Origin: an uncultured Prevotella sp.
GTDB lineage: Bacteria; Bacteroidota; Bacteroidia; Bacteroidales; Bacteroidaceae
Reading direction: 5' to 3'
NCBI GenBank assembly: GCA_900541575.1
Contig: UQKO01000009.1
Span: 12,651-76,650 of the forward strand
DNA: 64,000 nucleotides
A program made the position numbers and the translations under genes. Numbering within the stretch: position 1 is the first letter of the stretch; each line of letters begins with the position of its first letter. Below, piece after piece: positions 42,955-50,839 of the stretch. Below the pieces are notes generated by a model, which did not search any database, had not been told where the DNA came from, and worked only from the letters and a program-made list of their open reading frames with translations.

Positions 42955-45582
42955 ATGGCTACAGAAGCAGAGAAACTCACACCGATGATGAAACAGTTTT
43001 ATGACCTCAAGGCGAAAAACCCTGACGCGATATTGCTGTTTCGATGCGGCGACTTTTACGAAACTTATGCCAAAGATGCCGTTACGGCAGCACAGGTGCT
43101 AGGCATCACCCTGACCCGACGTAATAATAAGGGAACACAGGCAGCCACGGAAATGGCAGGATTTCCCCACCATGCGCTCGACACGTATTTGCCCCGACTC
43201 ATCCGTGCTGGCTATCGTGTGGCCATCTGTGACCAATTAGAAGACCCTAAATTGGCTAAGAAACTCGTGAAGCGCGGTATTACCGAGCTAGTCACACCTG
43301 GCGTGGCCATGACAGATAATGTGCTCAATGCGCGAGAGAACAACTTCCTTGCCGCTATACATTTCGGCGTAGCAGCCGTGGGCATCTCTTTCTTGGATAT
43401 CTCTACGGGAGAATTTCTTGTAGCTGAAGGAACTACGGAGTATGTCGACAAGCTCTTAGCGGGCTTCTCACCGAAAGAGATATTGGTACAACATGGCATG
43501 CGCGGCCGTTTTGAAGGTCTTTACGGGTCGAAAAACTTTATCTTCGACCTCGATGATTGGGCCTTTACCCCACAGACAGCCCATGAGAAACTGACGAAGC
43601 ATTTCCAAGTGCGCAACCTCAAGGGATTTGGCGTGGACCATCTGAAAGATGGCGTAGTGGCTGCAGGGGCCATTCTATGCTATCTCGAAATGACGCAACA
43701 CACGCAGACGGCTCACATCACTGCCCTGCGACGCATTGAAGAAGATAGCTACGTACGCCTTGATCGCTTCACCACGCGTAATCTCGAACTCGTACAACCG
43801 ATGAACGAAGGGGGAACTTCGTTGCTACAAGTACTCGACCATACACTCACGCCAATGGGCGCTCGACAACTTCATCGCTGGATTATTTTCCCACTACGCT
43901 CTGTGGCTCAGATTGAAAATAGGCAGGATGGTGTGGAGCATTTTTTCAAGCATCCCGATTTTCGCGAACTATGTGAGATGGAACTGCCCAAAATAGGCGA
44001 TATGGAGCGCATTGTGAGCCGTGTAGCAGTGGGACGTGTCAATCCGCGAGAACTCCAACAACTTCGGTTAGCATTGGAAAGCACAGCGTTGCTAAAATAT
44101 GCTTGCACTCATGCTGAGGGATGCGAAGCTATTCACCACGTGGGCGAAGAACTCGATGCTCTCACTCCCTTGCGCGACCGCATCAAGTCTTCGCTCAGTC
44201 TAGACCCTCCTTTATTGGTTAATAAGGGAGGTGTGATAGCGAACGGCGTGAATGCAGAACTCGATGAACTTCGGCAAATTTCTAGTTCGAGCAAAGAATT
44301 CCTCCAAAAAATCCAACAACGAGAAAGCGATGCTACGGGAATTCCGAGCCTAAAGATAGGATTTAACAACGTGTTTGGCTACTATATAGAAGTGCGCAAC
44401 ACATATAAGGAACGTGTCCCCGAAACGTGGATTCGTAAGCAGACTTTGGCTCAAGCTGAGCGTTACATTACGCAAGAACTGAAAGAATACGAAGATAAAA
44501 TTCTCGGGGCGGAAGATCGCATTCTCGATTTAGAAATGCGTCTATTTGCAGAACTTGTGCATGAGGTGAGCCAATATGTGGCACCACTGCAAAAGGACGC
44601 TATGGCACTGAGTCATCTTGACTGTTTGCAGAGCTTGGCTCATGTGGCACGCGATAGGCACTACGTGCGTCCCATCGTAGACGAAGAACTTACACTAGAT
44701 ATTCGAGAGGGGCGTCACCCTGTGATAGAGACGCTTATGCCGCCGGGAGAGGAATATGTGGCCAATAGCGTGGAACTCGACACGAAGCAACAGCAAATCA
44801 TCATCGTGACGGGACCTAATATGGCTGGTAAGAGTGCGCTACTGCGTCAGACGGCGCTCATCACCCTCATGGCGCAGATAGGATCTTTCGTTCCCGCTGA
44901 GTCGGCTCGCATTGGGCTAGTGGATAAGATTTTTACTCGTGTAGGTGCTAGCGACAACATCTCTGTGGGCGAAAGTACGTTTATGGTAGAGATGAGCGAA
45001 GCCTCCAATATCATGAACAATCTCACGGAACGTTCTCTTGTGCTTTTCGATGAGTTAGGACGTGGCACATCTACCTACGATGGTATTTCCATCGCTTGGG
45101 CCATTGTGGAGTATATCCACGAGAATCCCAAGGCACATGCACGTACACTCTTCGCCACACACTACCACGAGCTCAACGAGATGGAGAAACTCTTCCCACG
45201 CATCAAAAATTGGAATGTTTCCGTGCGCGAGGTTGAAGGGCGTGTGGTATTCCTCCGCAAGCTTCAGCGTGGCGGCAGTGAACACTCTTTCGGTATTCAT
45301 GTGGCACGCATTGCTGGTATGCCGCAGAGTATTGTGAAACGTGCTGAGCAAATTCTAGCTGACCTAGAGAAAGCTGGTGCACAGGCAGGAACAAGTGTGC
45401 CACGCGCTGAAAGCAATACACAGACCACAGAGGAGGGTATGCAGCTGAGTTTTTTCCAACTCGACGACCCTGTACTGAGCCAAATTCGTGATGAACTTCT
45501 TAATCTCGATGTGAACAACTTGACGCCTCTTGAAGCCCTCAACAAGCTCAACGATATCAAGCGGATATTGAAGGGGAAGTGA
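42955..45582 (+). CDS. mutS: DNA mismatch repair protein MutS
   Basis: 875 aa from ATG 42955 (MATEAEKLTPMMKQFYDLK); the frame is open upstream but the family starts here. Mismatch-binding Phe-x-Glu lies in CGDFYETY near residue 34. ATPase: Walker A TGPNMAGKSALLRQT near residue 622, ST-motif GESTFMVEMSEASNIM, Walker B LFDELGRGTSTYDG, and THYHELNEM. The C-terminal part (SFFQLDDPVLSQIRDELLNL) is the usual dimer/tetramer tail. Full length. Strong terminator behind it. Confidence 0.96.
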   Translation: MATEAEKLTPMMKQFYDLKAKNPDAILLFRCGDFYETYAKDAVTAAQVLGITLTRRNNKGTQAATEMAGFPHHALDTYLPRLIRAGYRVAICDQLEDPKLAKKLVKRGITELVTPGVAMTDNVLNARENNFLAAIHFGVAAVGISFLDISTGEFLVAEGTTEYVDKLLAGFSPKEILVQHGMRGRFEGLYGSKNFIFDLDDWAFTPQTAHEKLTKHFQVRNLKGFGVDHLKDGVVAAGAILCYLEMTQHTQTAHITALRRIEEDSYVRLDRFTTRNLELVQPMNEGGTSLLQVLDHTLTPMGARQLHRWIIFPLRSVAQIENRQDGVEHFFKHPDFRELCEMELPKIGDMERIVSRVAVGRVNPRELQQLRLALESTALLKYACTHAEGCEAIHHVGEELDALTPLRDRIKSSLSLDPPLLVNKGGVIANGVNAELDELRQISSSSKEFLQKIQQRESDATGIPSLKIGFNNVFGYYIEVRNTYKERVPETWIRKQTLAQAERYITQELKEYEDKILGAEDRILDLEMRLFAELVHEVSQYVAPLQKDAMALSHLDCLQSLAHVARDRHYVRPIVDEELTLDIREGRHPVIETLMPPGEEYVANSVELDTKQQQIIIVTGPNMAGKSALLRQTALITLMAQIGSFVPAESARIGLVDKIFTRVGASDNISVGESTFMVEMSEASNIMNNLTERSLVLFDELGRGTSTYDGISIAWAIVEYIHENPKAHARTLFATHYHELNEMEKLFPRIKNWNVSVREVEGRVVFLRKLQRGGSEHSFGIHVARIAGMPQSIVKRAEQILADLEKAGAQAGTSVPRAESNTQTTEEGMQLSFFQLDDPVLSQIRDELLNLDVNNLTPLEALNKLNDIKRILKGK

Positions 45583-45727
45583 TGAAGGCACAATTCTATC
45601 TGTGTACCTGTCTGTAAAAGATTCTTCTTCCTTTTGCGGATAGCACTTCCGTTCGTTTGCTCATGTACGTTTTATCATCGTTGGATAAGCATTGTGTTTT
45701 CTACCATCCCAAGGTATCAACAACGCC

Positions 45728-45782
45728 GTTACCATCCGAAACTAGGCATCTCGCCTAGTTTCGGATGGTAACTTTCTTTTTG
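45728..45782 (+). terminator. terminator of mutS with perfect 20-bp stem
   Basis: GTTACCATCCGAAACTAGGC (45728-45747) and its exact complement (45753-45772), loop ATCTC, then TTTCTTTTT. The stem is symmetrical, so it could work for both strands. Confidence 0.85.
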
Positions 45783-45802
45783 TCGATGTATTGTTTGCTT
45801 TG

Positions 45803-46150
45803 TTAGGGGTTAAGCATTCTTTTTTTACCATTTACAATGTATACACCACCCTTGGCCTGAGTAGTTGAACATTTACGGCCATCGATGCCATAAACCGCAA
45901 TGGGTGCGTTTGTGCTACTATTCACCACGTTGCTTATCGCAGTCTGTGTGCCGCCAAAGTTCATACTTACGGCAGGAAGCGTAGCGTTCCATTGCAAATA
46001 AGCCTTGTAACGTGGCAATGTACTACCCACTTTAGCACGGTAAAAAGTTTTTTGTCCCTGTTGGCTATTCAGCACATAAGCATTTTCGCCCATGCATAGT
46101 AGTTGCCCGCGTCTTGAGGACGAGTGGCACCTATATTGGTAGAAGCTCAT
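45803..46150 (-). pseudogene. C-terminal remnant of a secreted protein with sorting-like tail
   Basis: The 115-codon frame has no signal peptide. Residues 25-115 include YVLNSQQGQKTFYRAKVGST, LQWNATLPAVSMNFGG and the final IAVYGIDGRKCSTTQAKGGV with YIVNGKKRMLNP, a tail typical of exported Bacteroidetes proteins. The N-terminal part (MSFYQYRCHSSSRRG) looks like noise. So it is the stranded end of a lost extracellular protein. The fossil at 46147-46251 just upstream is likely part of the same decayed region. Confidence 0.7.
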
Positions 46151-46251
46151 TTCACTCCACTGGACAATCCCAAATCAATCCAAGTATGTCCGGCCTCCTC
46201 GCCTGTTCCTTGCGAGTTCTTGATGGGTTGAATTTCGTATTTAATGCTCAT
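46147..46251 (-). pseudogene. chimeric fossil: HU-like N-terminus joined to FISUMP-type fragment
   Basis: 34 codons from ATG 46249-46251. Residues 1-19 (MSIKYEIQPIKNSQGTGEE) match the N-terminus of the Bacteroidetes HU-like family. Then it changes to AGHTWIDLGLSSGVK, the start of FISUMP-type exported proteins (consensus like DLGLPSGxxWA), and stops. Overlaps the end of the remnant at 45803-46150 by four bases. Two gene families are spliced within 100 bases, so it is a deletion scar. Confidence 0.65.
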
Positions 46252-46286
46252 AGGTTTGGTGTTTCTCGTTTACAAAGTTAAAAATT

Positions 46287-46311
46287 TAAGTTTCGGATTT
46301 AGTATGAGCGG
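46287..46311 (+). repeat. 25-bp direct repeat, copy 1
   Basis: TTTCGGATTTAGTATGAGCG and bordering bases recur at 46598-46621, with a partial inverse (CCTAAATCCGAAATT) at 46641-46655. The two copies bracket the 22-bp tandem array. Confidence 0.75.
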
Positions 46312-46429
46312 CATTGGGCTTTTATCGTCTTTATCGGCTGCGTTTCAGCAATGCAAGCAAGCTTGATTGCTTATCGTTCTGTTCCGAAATCATCGTATGT
46401 CCATCTTGAAATGAGGATTCTTTGCTCTG

Positions 46430-46538
46430 CCGGACGGCAGCGGTAGCTCTACCGGACGGCAGTGGTAGCTCTACCGGACGGCAGCGGTAAAGCTACCGAA
46501 CGGCAGCGGCAGAGCAAATGATGCTCATCCAGCGACGG
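46430..46538 (+). repeat. 22-bp tandem repeat array (4 units) with shared tail
   Basis: Units begin at 46430, 46452, 46474 and 46496; each starts CCGGACGGCAG (last one CCGAACGGCAG) and the first two end GGTAGCTCTA. Each junction forms GGTAGctcTACC-type palindromes. The tail GATGCTCATCcAGCGACGG (46520-46538) and the unit core recur at 2504-2576. No spacers, so not CRISPR. Confidence 0.9.
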
Positions 46539-46597
46539 TAATAGCTTCGTTCGCTGATGGTAAGATGAAGTGTTACGTATGAAATTGCTAAGGATTT

Positions 46598-46621
46598 TAA
46601 GTTTCGGATTTAGTATGAGCG
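46598..46621 (+). repeat. 25-bp direct repeat, copy 2
   Basis: Second copy of the sequence at 46287-46311. Past it, 46660-46960 shows no gene; a hairpin-prone CGTCCTTCGACCGAAGGACG lies at about 46767-46786. Confidence 0.75.
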
Positions 46622-46962
46622 GGCTGAATTATCGTGCATCCTAAATCCGAAATTATGATGAGTATTCCCAACCACATGCCCCCGAGATAAGGAAACGACT
46701 TTCTTTAGAGAAAAGTTGAGTTATTAGGCTAAAAGGCCGTAGAAGTTTCCGTTTGTTAAGTCATCGTCCTTCGACCGAAGGACGATAACATGAACGGTCT
46801 TTTCGCGTAACTTGAATGCCTATGTAGAGATAATTATAATAGTTTTTATTTCGGACTATATCTAAAGAAGATATTCTTTATCTAGTGAGCATGTGTGATT
46901 AGGTAGGCTCATTTTATAAAGTGCGTGGGCTGAAGGGGTAAGGTGAAAAGGTACATAGAAAA

Positions 46963-47001
46963 AGGGTGCAGACTACTTATTAGATGTCTGCACCCTTTTG
47001 A
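46963..47001 (-). terminator. terminator of nhaD
   Basis: AAAAGGGTGCAGACA / TAGTCTGCACCCTTTTT-type stem, T-run on both strands, about 140 bases behind nhaD. Confidence 0.7.
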
Positions 47002-47138
47002 GAGAGTATTTTGTGAGAAAGTCTTGGTGAGTGTTTGTTGTAAGCTGTAAGTGGGTTGATTTTATGACCTTTTTACCTAAACTTCCCACTCAAGGACTTT
47101 ATATTTTATGATACCGATATGAAACCGATAGGAGCAGT

Positions 47139-48485
47139 TTACATGCCAATCACTACGCGTTGCACGTAGTAGCAGAGGATACCAGCCAAATAGCCTATGG
47201 CTGCAATCCAAGAGATGTGCTTCATATACCATCCGAAGGTGATTTTTTCTAATCCCATCACTACCACGCCGGCTGCCGAACCGATGATGAGCATCGAACC
47301 GCCCACACCTGCGCAGTAGGCCAAGAGTTGCCAGAAAATACCATCTTGGGCGAAGTCGCCCGTTGCTTGTATGGGATACATACCCATGCAACCTGCTACG
47401 AGAGGCACATTGTCGACAATGCTAGAAAGAACACCGATGATACCTGTCACCATGAAATGGTTGCCATCGAAGAATGTGTTGAGGCCTTGTCCCATCTGTA
47501 CGAGCACGCCGATAGTCTCGAGGCAAGCCACTGCCATAAGTATACCGAGGAAGAAGAGAATGGTGCCCATATCAATGCGTGAAAGCATATTGGTGACGCG
47601 TTTCTGCATAGCGCCTTTCTCTTCTGCGTGGCCAAGGTGGCTATAGAATAGTTCCGTAGTGGTCCATAGCACGCCCAGTACGAGCAAGATTCCTACGAAT
47701 GGGGGTAAATGTGTGATGCTCTTAAAGATGGGCACGAAAATCAGACCACCTACGCCGAGGAAGAAAATAACCTTGCGTTGACGTGCCGTAAGTTCGCTCA
47801 CGCTGCCTTTCGTCTGTACTGAAGCATTGAAGGAAAGTTGGCCTTTAAGCGAGAACGAGAGCAGATAGGTGGGAATCACCATGGATATAATTGAGGGTAA
47901 GAGAATCTCCTTAATCACTCCTGCAGCTGTGATGAGGCCCTTGTTCCACAGCATGATGGTGGTCACGTCGCCGATGGGGGAGGCTGCGCCACCCGAGTTG
48001 GCTGCAATGACTACGAGCGAAGCGTAAATGATTCGATCTTTGTGATCGGTCACTAGTTTGCGGAGAATCATCACCATGACGATGCTCGTGGTGAGGTTGT
48101 CGAGAATGGCCGAGAGGATGAAGGTCATTACTGCAATGCGCCAGAGCAGTCCGCGCTTACTCTTTGTACGCATCATATCGCGTACGAAATTGAAACCACC
48201 ATTTTGGTCGACAAGTTCCACGATGGTCATAGCGCCCATGAGGAAAAAGAGCGTGGTGGATGCGCTTCCTAGATGATGCTCTATCACTTCACTTACGACA
48301 GAGGCTACTTTGTCGCCTACAGCAGCAGGCAAGTACTGCGATGGGTCGCACATGAATAGCGTCCAGCAACCTACGAACATAAGCAAGGCAATGGCTGCCT
48401 TGTTGATTTTGTTAAGGCTCTCTGTGGCGATGAGCAAATAGCCCACCACGAATACCACGACAATGAGGGTTGTAAGAGTTGTCAT
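47139..48485 (-). CDS. nhaD: Na+/H+ antiporter NhaD
   Basis: 448 aa with about 11 to 13 membrane segments of the ion-transporter superfamily. Features: VELVDQNGGFNFVRDMMRT, ILDNLTTSIVMVMILRK, NSGGAASPIGDVTTIMLW and SSIVDNVPLVAGCMGMY, with conserved polar residues in discontinuous helices. NhaD expels sodium in exchange for protons. ArsB-type permeases share the fold, but the length and motifs fit NhaD. Monocistronic, with a REP-like palindrome behind its promoter side. Confidence 0.9.
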   Translation of the reverse strand: MTTLTTLIVVVFVVGYLLIATESLNKINKAAIALLMFVGCWTLFMCDPSQYLPAAVGDKVASVVSEVIEHHLGSASTTLFFLMGAMTIVELVDQNGGFNFVRDMMRTKSKRGLLWRIAVMTFILSAILDNLTTSIVMVMILRKLVTDHKDRIIYASLVVIAANSGGAASPIGDVTTIMLWNKGLITAAGVIKEILLPSIISMVIPTYLLSFSLKGQLSFNASVQTKGSVSELTARQRKVIFFLGVGGLIFVPIFKSITHLPPFVGILLVLGVLWTTTELFYSHLGHAEEKGAMQKRVTNMLSRIDMGTILFFLGILMAVACLETIGVLVQMGQGLNTFFDGNHFMVTGIIGVLSSIVDNVPLVAGCMGMYPIQATGDFAQDGIFWQLLAYCAGVGGSMLIIGSAAGVVVMGLEKITFGWYMKHISWIAAIGYLAGILCYYVQRVVIGM

Positions 48486-48562
48486 TGAAGAGTTTTAAGT
48501 TTATAGATAAAAGTTTTAAGTTTGGAGGTATGAGGTTATAAAGTTACTATTCATTAGTTCTA

Positions 48563-48633
48563 TGGGCGACGCGTTTCGCGTCGGCATGTTGGAATGCTTT
48601 TATGGCAATGCCGACGCGGGGACGCGTCGCCCA
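48563..48633. repeat. GC-rich REP-like inverted repeat between nhaD and dsbD
   Basis: TGGGCGACGCGT (48563-48574) pairs with ACGCGTCGCCCA (48622-48633); CGCGTCGGCAT and ATGCCGACGCG pair inside. Different in sequence from the REPs around the RAYT gene. A related GACGCGTCGCGTC stretch lies at 35391-35403. Confidence 0.75.
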
Positions 48634-48658
48634 CAGTATTGGCTGAGAGATACGATTC

Positions 48659-50719
48659 TTACTCGCCAGCCTTGAATTTCTCGAGGCCGGTTTGGAGGAA
48701 CCTCACGAATTTATCGATGTTCTCGTCGTAAGAGTAGGAGCCATTAAGAGGTTTGCCCTCAGCATCAAGTAACACGTAGAATGGTTGCGCGTTGGCTCCA
48801 AACTTAGAGCGTTGCAGGTAGCTCCACTTATCGCCTATGGTGCGGAGTGTAGTGGTTTGCCCGTTTTCGCTCACTTCGATGGGTTGTGGTAGCGAAGTCT
48901 TCTCGTCAACGTAGAGCGATATGAGTACGTAGTCTTTATTAATAATGTCGCGCACCTTGGCATCGTGCCATACGGCGAGTTCCATCTTGCGGCAGTTTAC
49001 ACAGCCGTGGCCTGTAAAGTCGAGCATTACGGGTTTGCCTGTTTGGCGAGCGTAAGCCATGCCCGATTCATAGTCGGTAAACTTCGCCTCTACTTTTACG
49101 GGATCGAGGTTGAAGTCCTGAGTCGACATGGGTGGAGCGAAAGCACTGACGGCCTTGAGCGGAGCACCCCAAAGACCTGGCACCATATAGATGGCAAAGG
49201 CTAGTGATGCTAGAGCTAGGAAGAAACGGGGCACGGAAGTGTGGCGTTCGTCTTCATCATCGTGGGGAAACTTGATGCCGCCTAGCAGATAGATGCCGAG
49301 CAGGGCGAAAATGGCTATCCAAAGAGCGAGGAATGTTTCTCGGTCGAGTAGATGCCAACCATAGGCGAGATCGGCTACGGAGAAGAATTTTAGAGCGAAA
49401 GCTAGCTCAAGGAAACCGAGCACAACCTTTACGTTGTTGAGCCAACCACCGCTCTTAGGTGCACTCTTGAGCCATGTGGGGAAGAGGGCGAAGAGAGTGA
49501 ATGGAAGTGCTAGTGCAATGGCGAAGCCCAACATTCCGATGGTGGGGGCTAGGGCTGAACTGCCAGAGGTGCTGACTTCTACAAGCAGGAATCCAATGAT
49601 GGGACCTGTGCATGAAAAGCTAACCAACGAAAGGGTGAAAGCCATGAGGAATATGCTCAACAAACCAGTGGTTTTCTCGGCCTTATTGTCCACCGCATCT
49701 CCCCATTTTGATGGGAGTGTAATCTCAAATCCACCAAAGAAACTTGCGGCAAAGACTACGAGCATGAGGAAGAACAGAATGTTGAACACTGCATTGGTGG
49801 AGAGGTCGTTGAGAGCGTTGGCTCCGAAGAGCGTGGTGATGATAAGGCCTAATGCCACGTAGATAACCACGATGGATATGCCATAGGTGATAGCATCGCG
49901 TATTCCCTTACGACGATTGCCCGAACGCTTGAGAAAGAAACTCACCGTCATGGGGATGATGGGCCATACGCAAGGTGTAAAGAGAGCTACAAGTCCGCCC
50001 ACGAATCCGAGGAAGAAAATGTAATACCAAGCCTTGCCTGTCATGTCTGTGCCGTCGGCGCCATAGCTTTTGAGCTCTTTGATGACGGGAGTCCACAGTT
50101 GCTGTATGGCAGCACTATCGAGCGGTTGCACGGCGATGGCGGCTTGGGCAGAATCTGCTGCGGTGGTGGTTTGAGTCGAGTCGGCATTGAGCGGCAAGGC
50201 ATCGGTGGCAGTGGCAGCATCGGCTGCTGCTTGCGCTGCTTCTTCAGCCTTGGTCTGGGCTGTAGGCTCAGGACCATTTGTGCCGTTGAGGTGAGCGTTT
50301 ACGCTGGTGGGCGGTAAGCAGTTTTGGTCATTGCATGCGCCATATTGTAGATAGCCTTTAAGTTCATAGTTCTTGTCGGTGAGTTCTACGCGCTGCGTGA
50401 AGGTGGCTTTGCCTTCAAAGAAAGATACGGGCATGTCGAATATAGGGTCGTGCATGCTCTTTGCTCCAGGGCCAGCCTTGAGTTTTCCTTTAAGCTTCGC
50501 GCCCTTAATGGCATCTACGCCAAATGAGGCAGGGGTGGGACCGCCTTCACCAATGTTGGTGGAGTAGATGTGCCATCCAGGCTGTGCAGTACCCGAGAAT
50601 ACGATGTCGATGGTGTTGGCATTGACTCGCTGATACTTCACTGTGAAGTTGATCTGTGCCATCGCTGCAGAGAACGCAGTGAGGAGTAATAGGCACAAGA
50701 TGGTTGCAAACTTCTTCAT
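48659..50719 (-). CDS. dsbD: thiol:disulfide interchange protein DsbD
   Basis: 686 aa. Signal peptide, then an N-terminal DsbD-alpha-like domain (residues 20-150) with CNDQNCLPP holding its Cys pair, a Thr/Ala-rich linker, eight membrane helices from about residue 235 (FLGFVGGLVALFTPCVWPII), and a C-terminal thioredoxin-like domain with GHGCVNCRKME. It carries electrons from cytoplasmic thioredoxin to periplasmic proteins. All three redox parts are present. A long hairpin separates it from metG upstream. Confidence 0.93.
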   Translation of the reverse strand: MKKFATILCLLLLTAFSAAMAQINFTVKYQRVNANTIDIVFSGTAQPGWHIYSTNIGEGGPTPASFGVDAIKGAKLKGKLKAGPGAKSMHDPIFDMPVSFFEGKATFTQRVELTDKNYELKGYLQYGACNDQNCLPPTSVNAHLNGTNGPEPTAQTKAEEAAQAAADAATATDALPLNADSTQTTTAADSAQAAIAVQPLDSAAIQQLWTPVIKELKSYGADGTDMTGKAWYYIFFLGFVGGLVALFTPCVWPIIPMTVSFFLKRSGNRRKGIRDAITYGISIVVIYVALGLIITTLFGANALNDLSTNAVFNILFFLMLVVFAASFFGGFEITLPSKWGDAVDNKAEKTTGLLSIFLMAFTLSLVSFSCTGPIIGFLLVEVSTSGSSALAPTIGMLGFAIALALPFTLFALFPTWLKSAPKSGGWLNNVKVVLGFLELAFALKFFSVADLAYGWHLLDRETFLALWIAIFALLGIYLLGGIKFPHDDEDERHTSVPRFFLALASLAFAIYMVPGLWGAPLKAVSAFAPPMSTQDFNLDPVKVEAKFTDYESGMAYARQTGKPVMLDFTGHGCVNCRKMELAVWHDAKVRDIINKDYVLISLYVDEKTSLPQPIEVSENGQTTTLRTIGDKWSYLQRSKFGANAQPFYVLLDAEGKPLNGSYSYDENIDKFVRFLQTGLEKFKAGE

Positions 50720-50745
50720 AAATAGAATGTATGGGTTGGGTTTGG

Positions 50746-50826
50746 AGTTTTGAGGTTAATAGGTTATAATGTTACTTTTTACGTTGAAAGTGTAAGTAAC
50801 TTTATAACCTTAAACCTCAAAACTTA
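50746..50826. repeat. long AT-rich inverted repeat between metG and dsbD
   Basis: TTTTGAGGTTAATAGGTTAT then AATGTTACTT pairs with AAGTAACTTTATAACC and TTAAACCTCAAAA around a loop near 50782. Likely terminator of metG (leftward) though pairing is imperfect. Confidence 0.6.
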
Positions 50827-50839
50827 AAACAAGTAATGC

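Noticed and set aside
46430..46517. CRISPR array
   Set aside because: 22-bp units are directly joined without spacers.
47077..47391. 104-codon minus-strand frame at the nhaD end
   Set aside because: It overlaps the nhaD C-terminus in another frame and lacks any domain.
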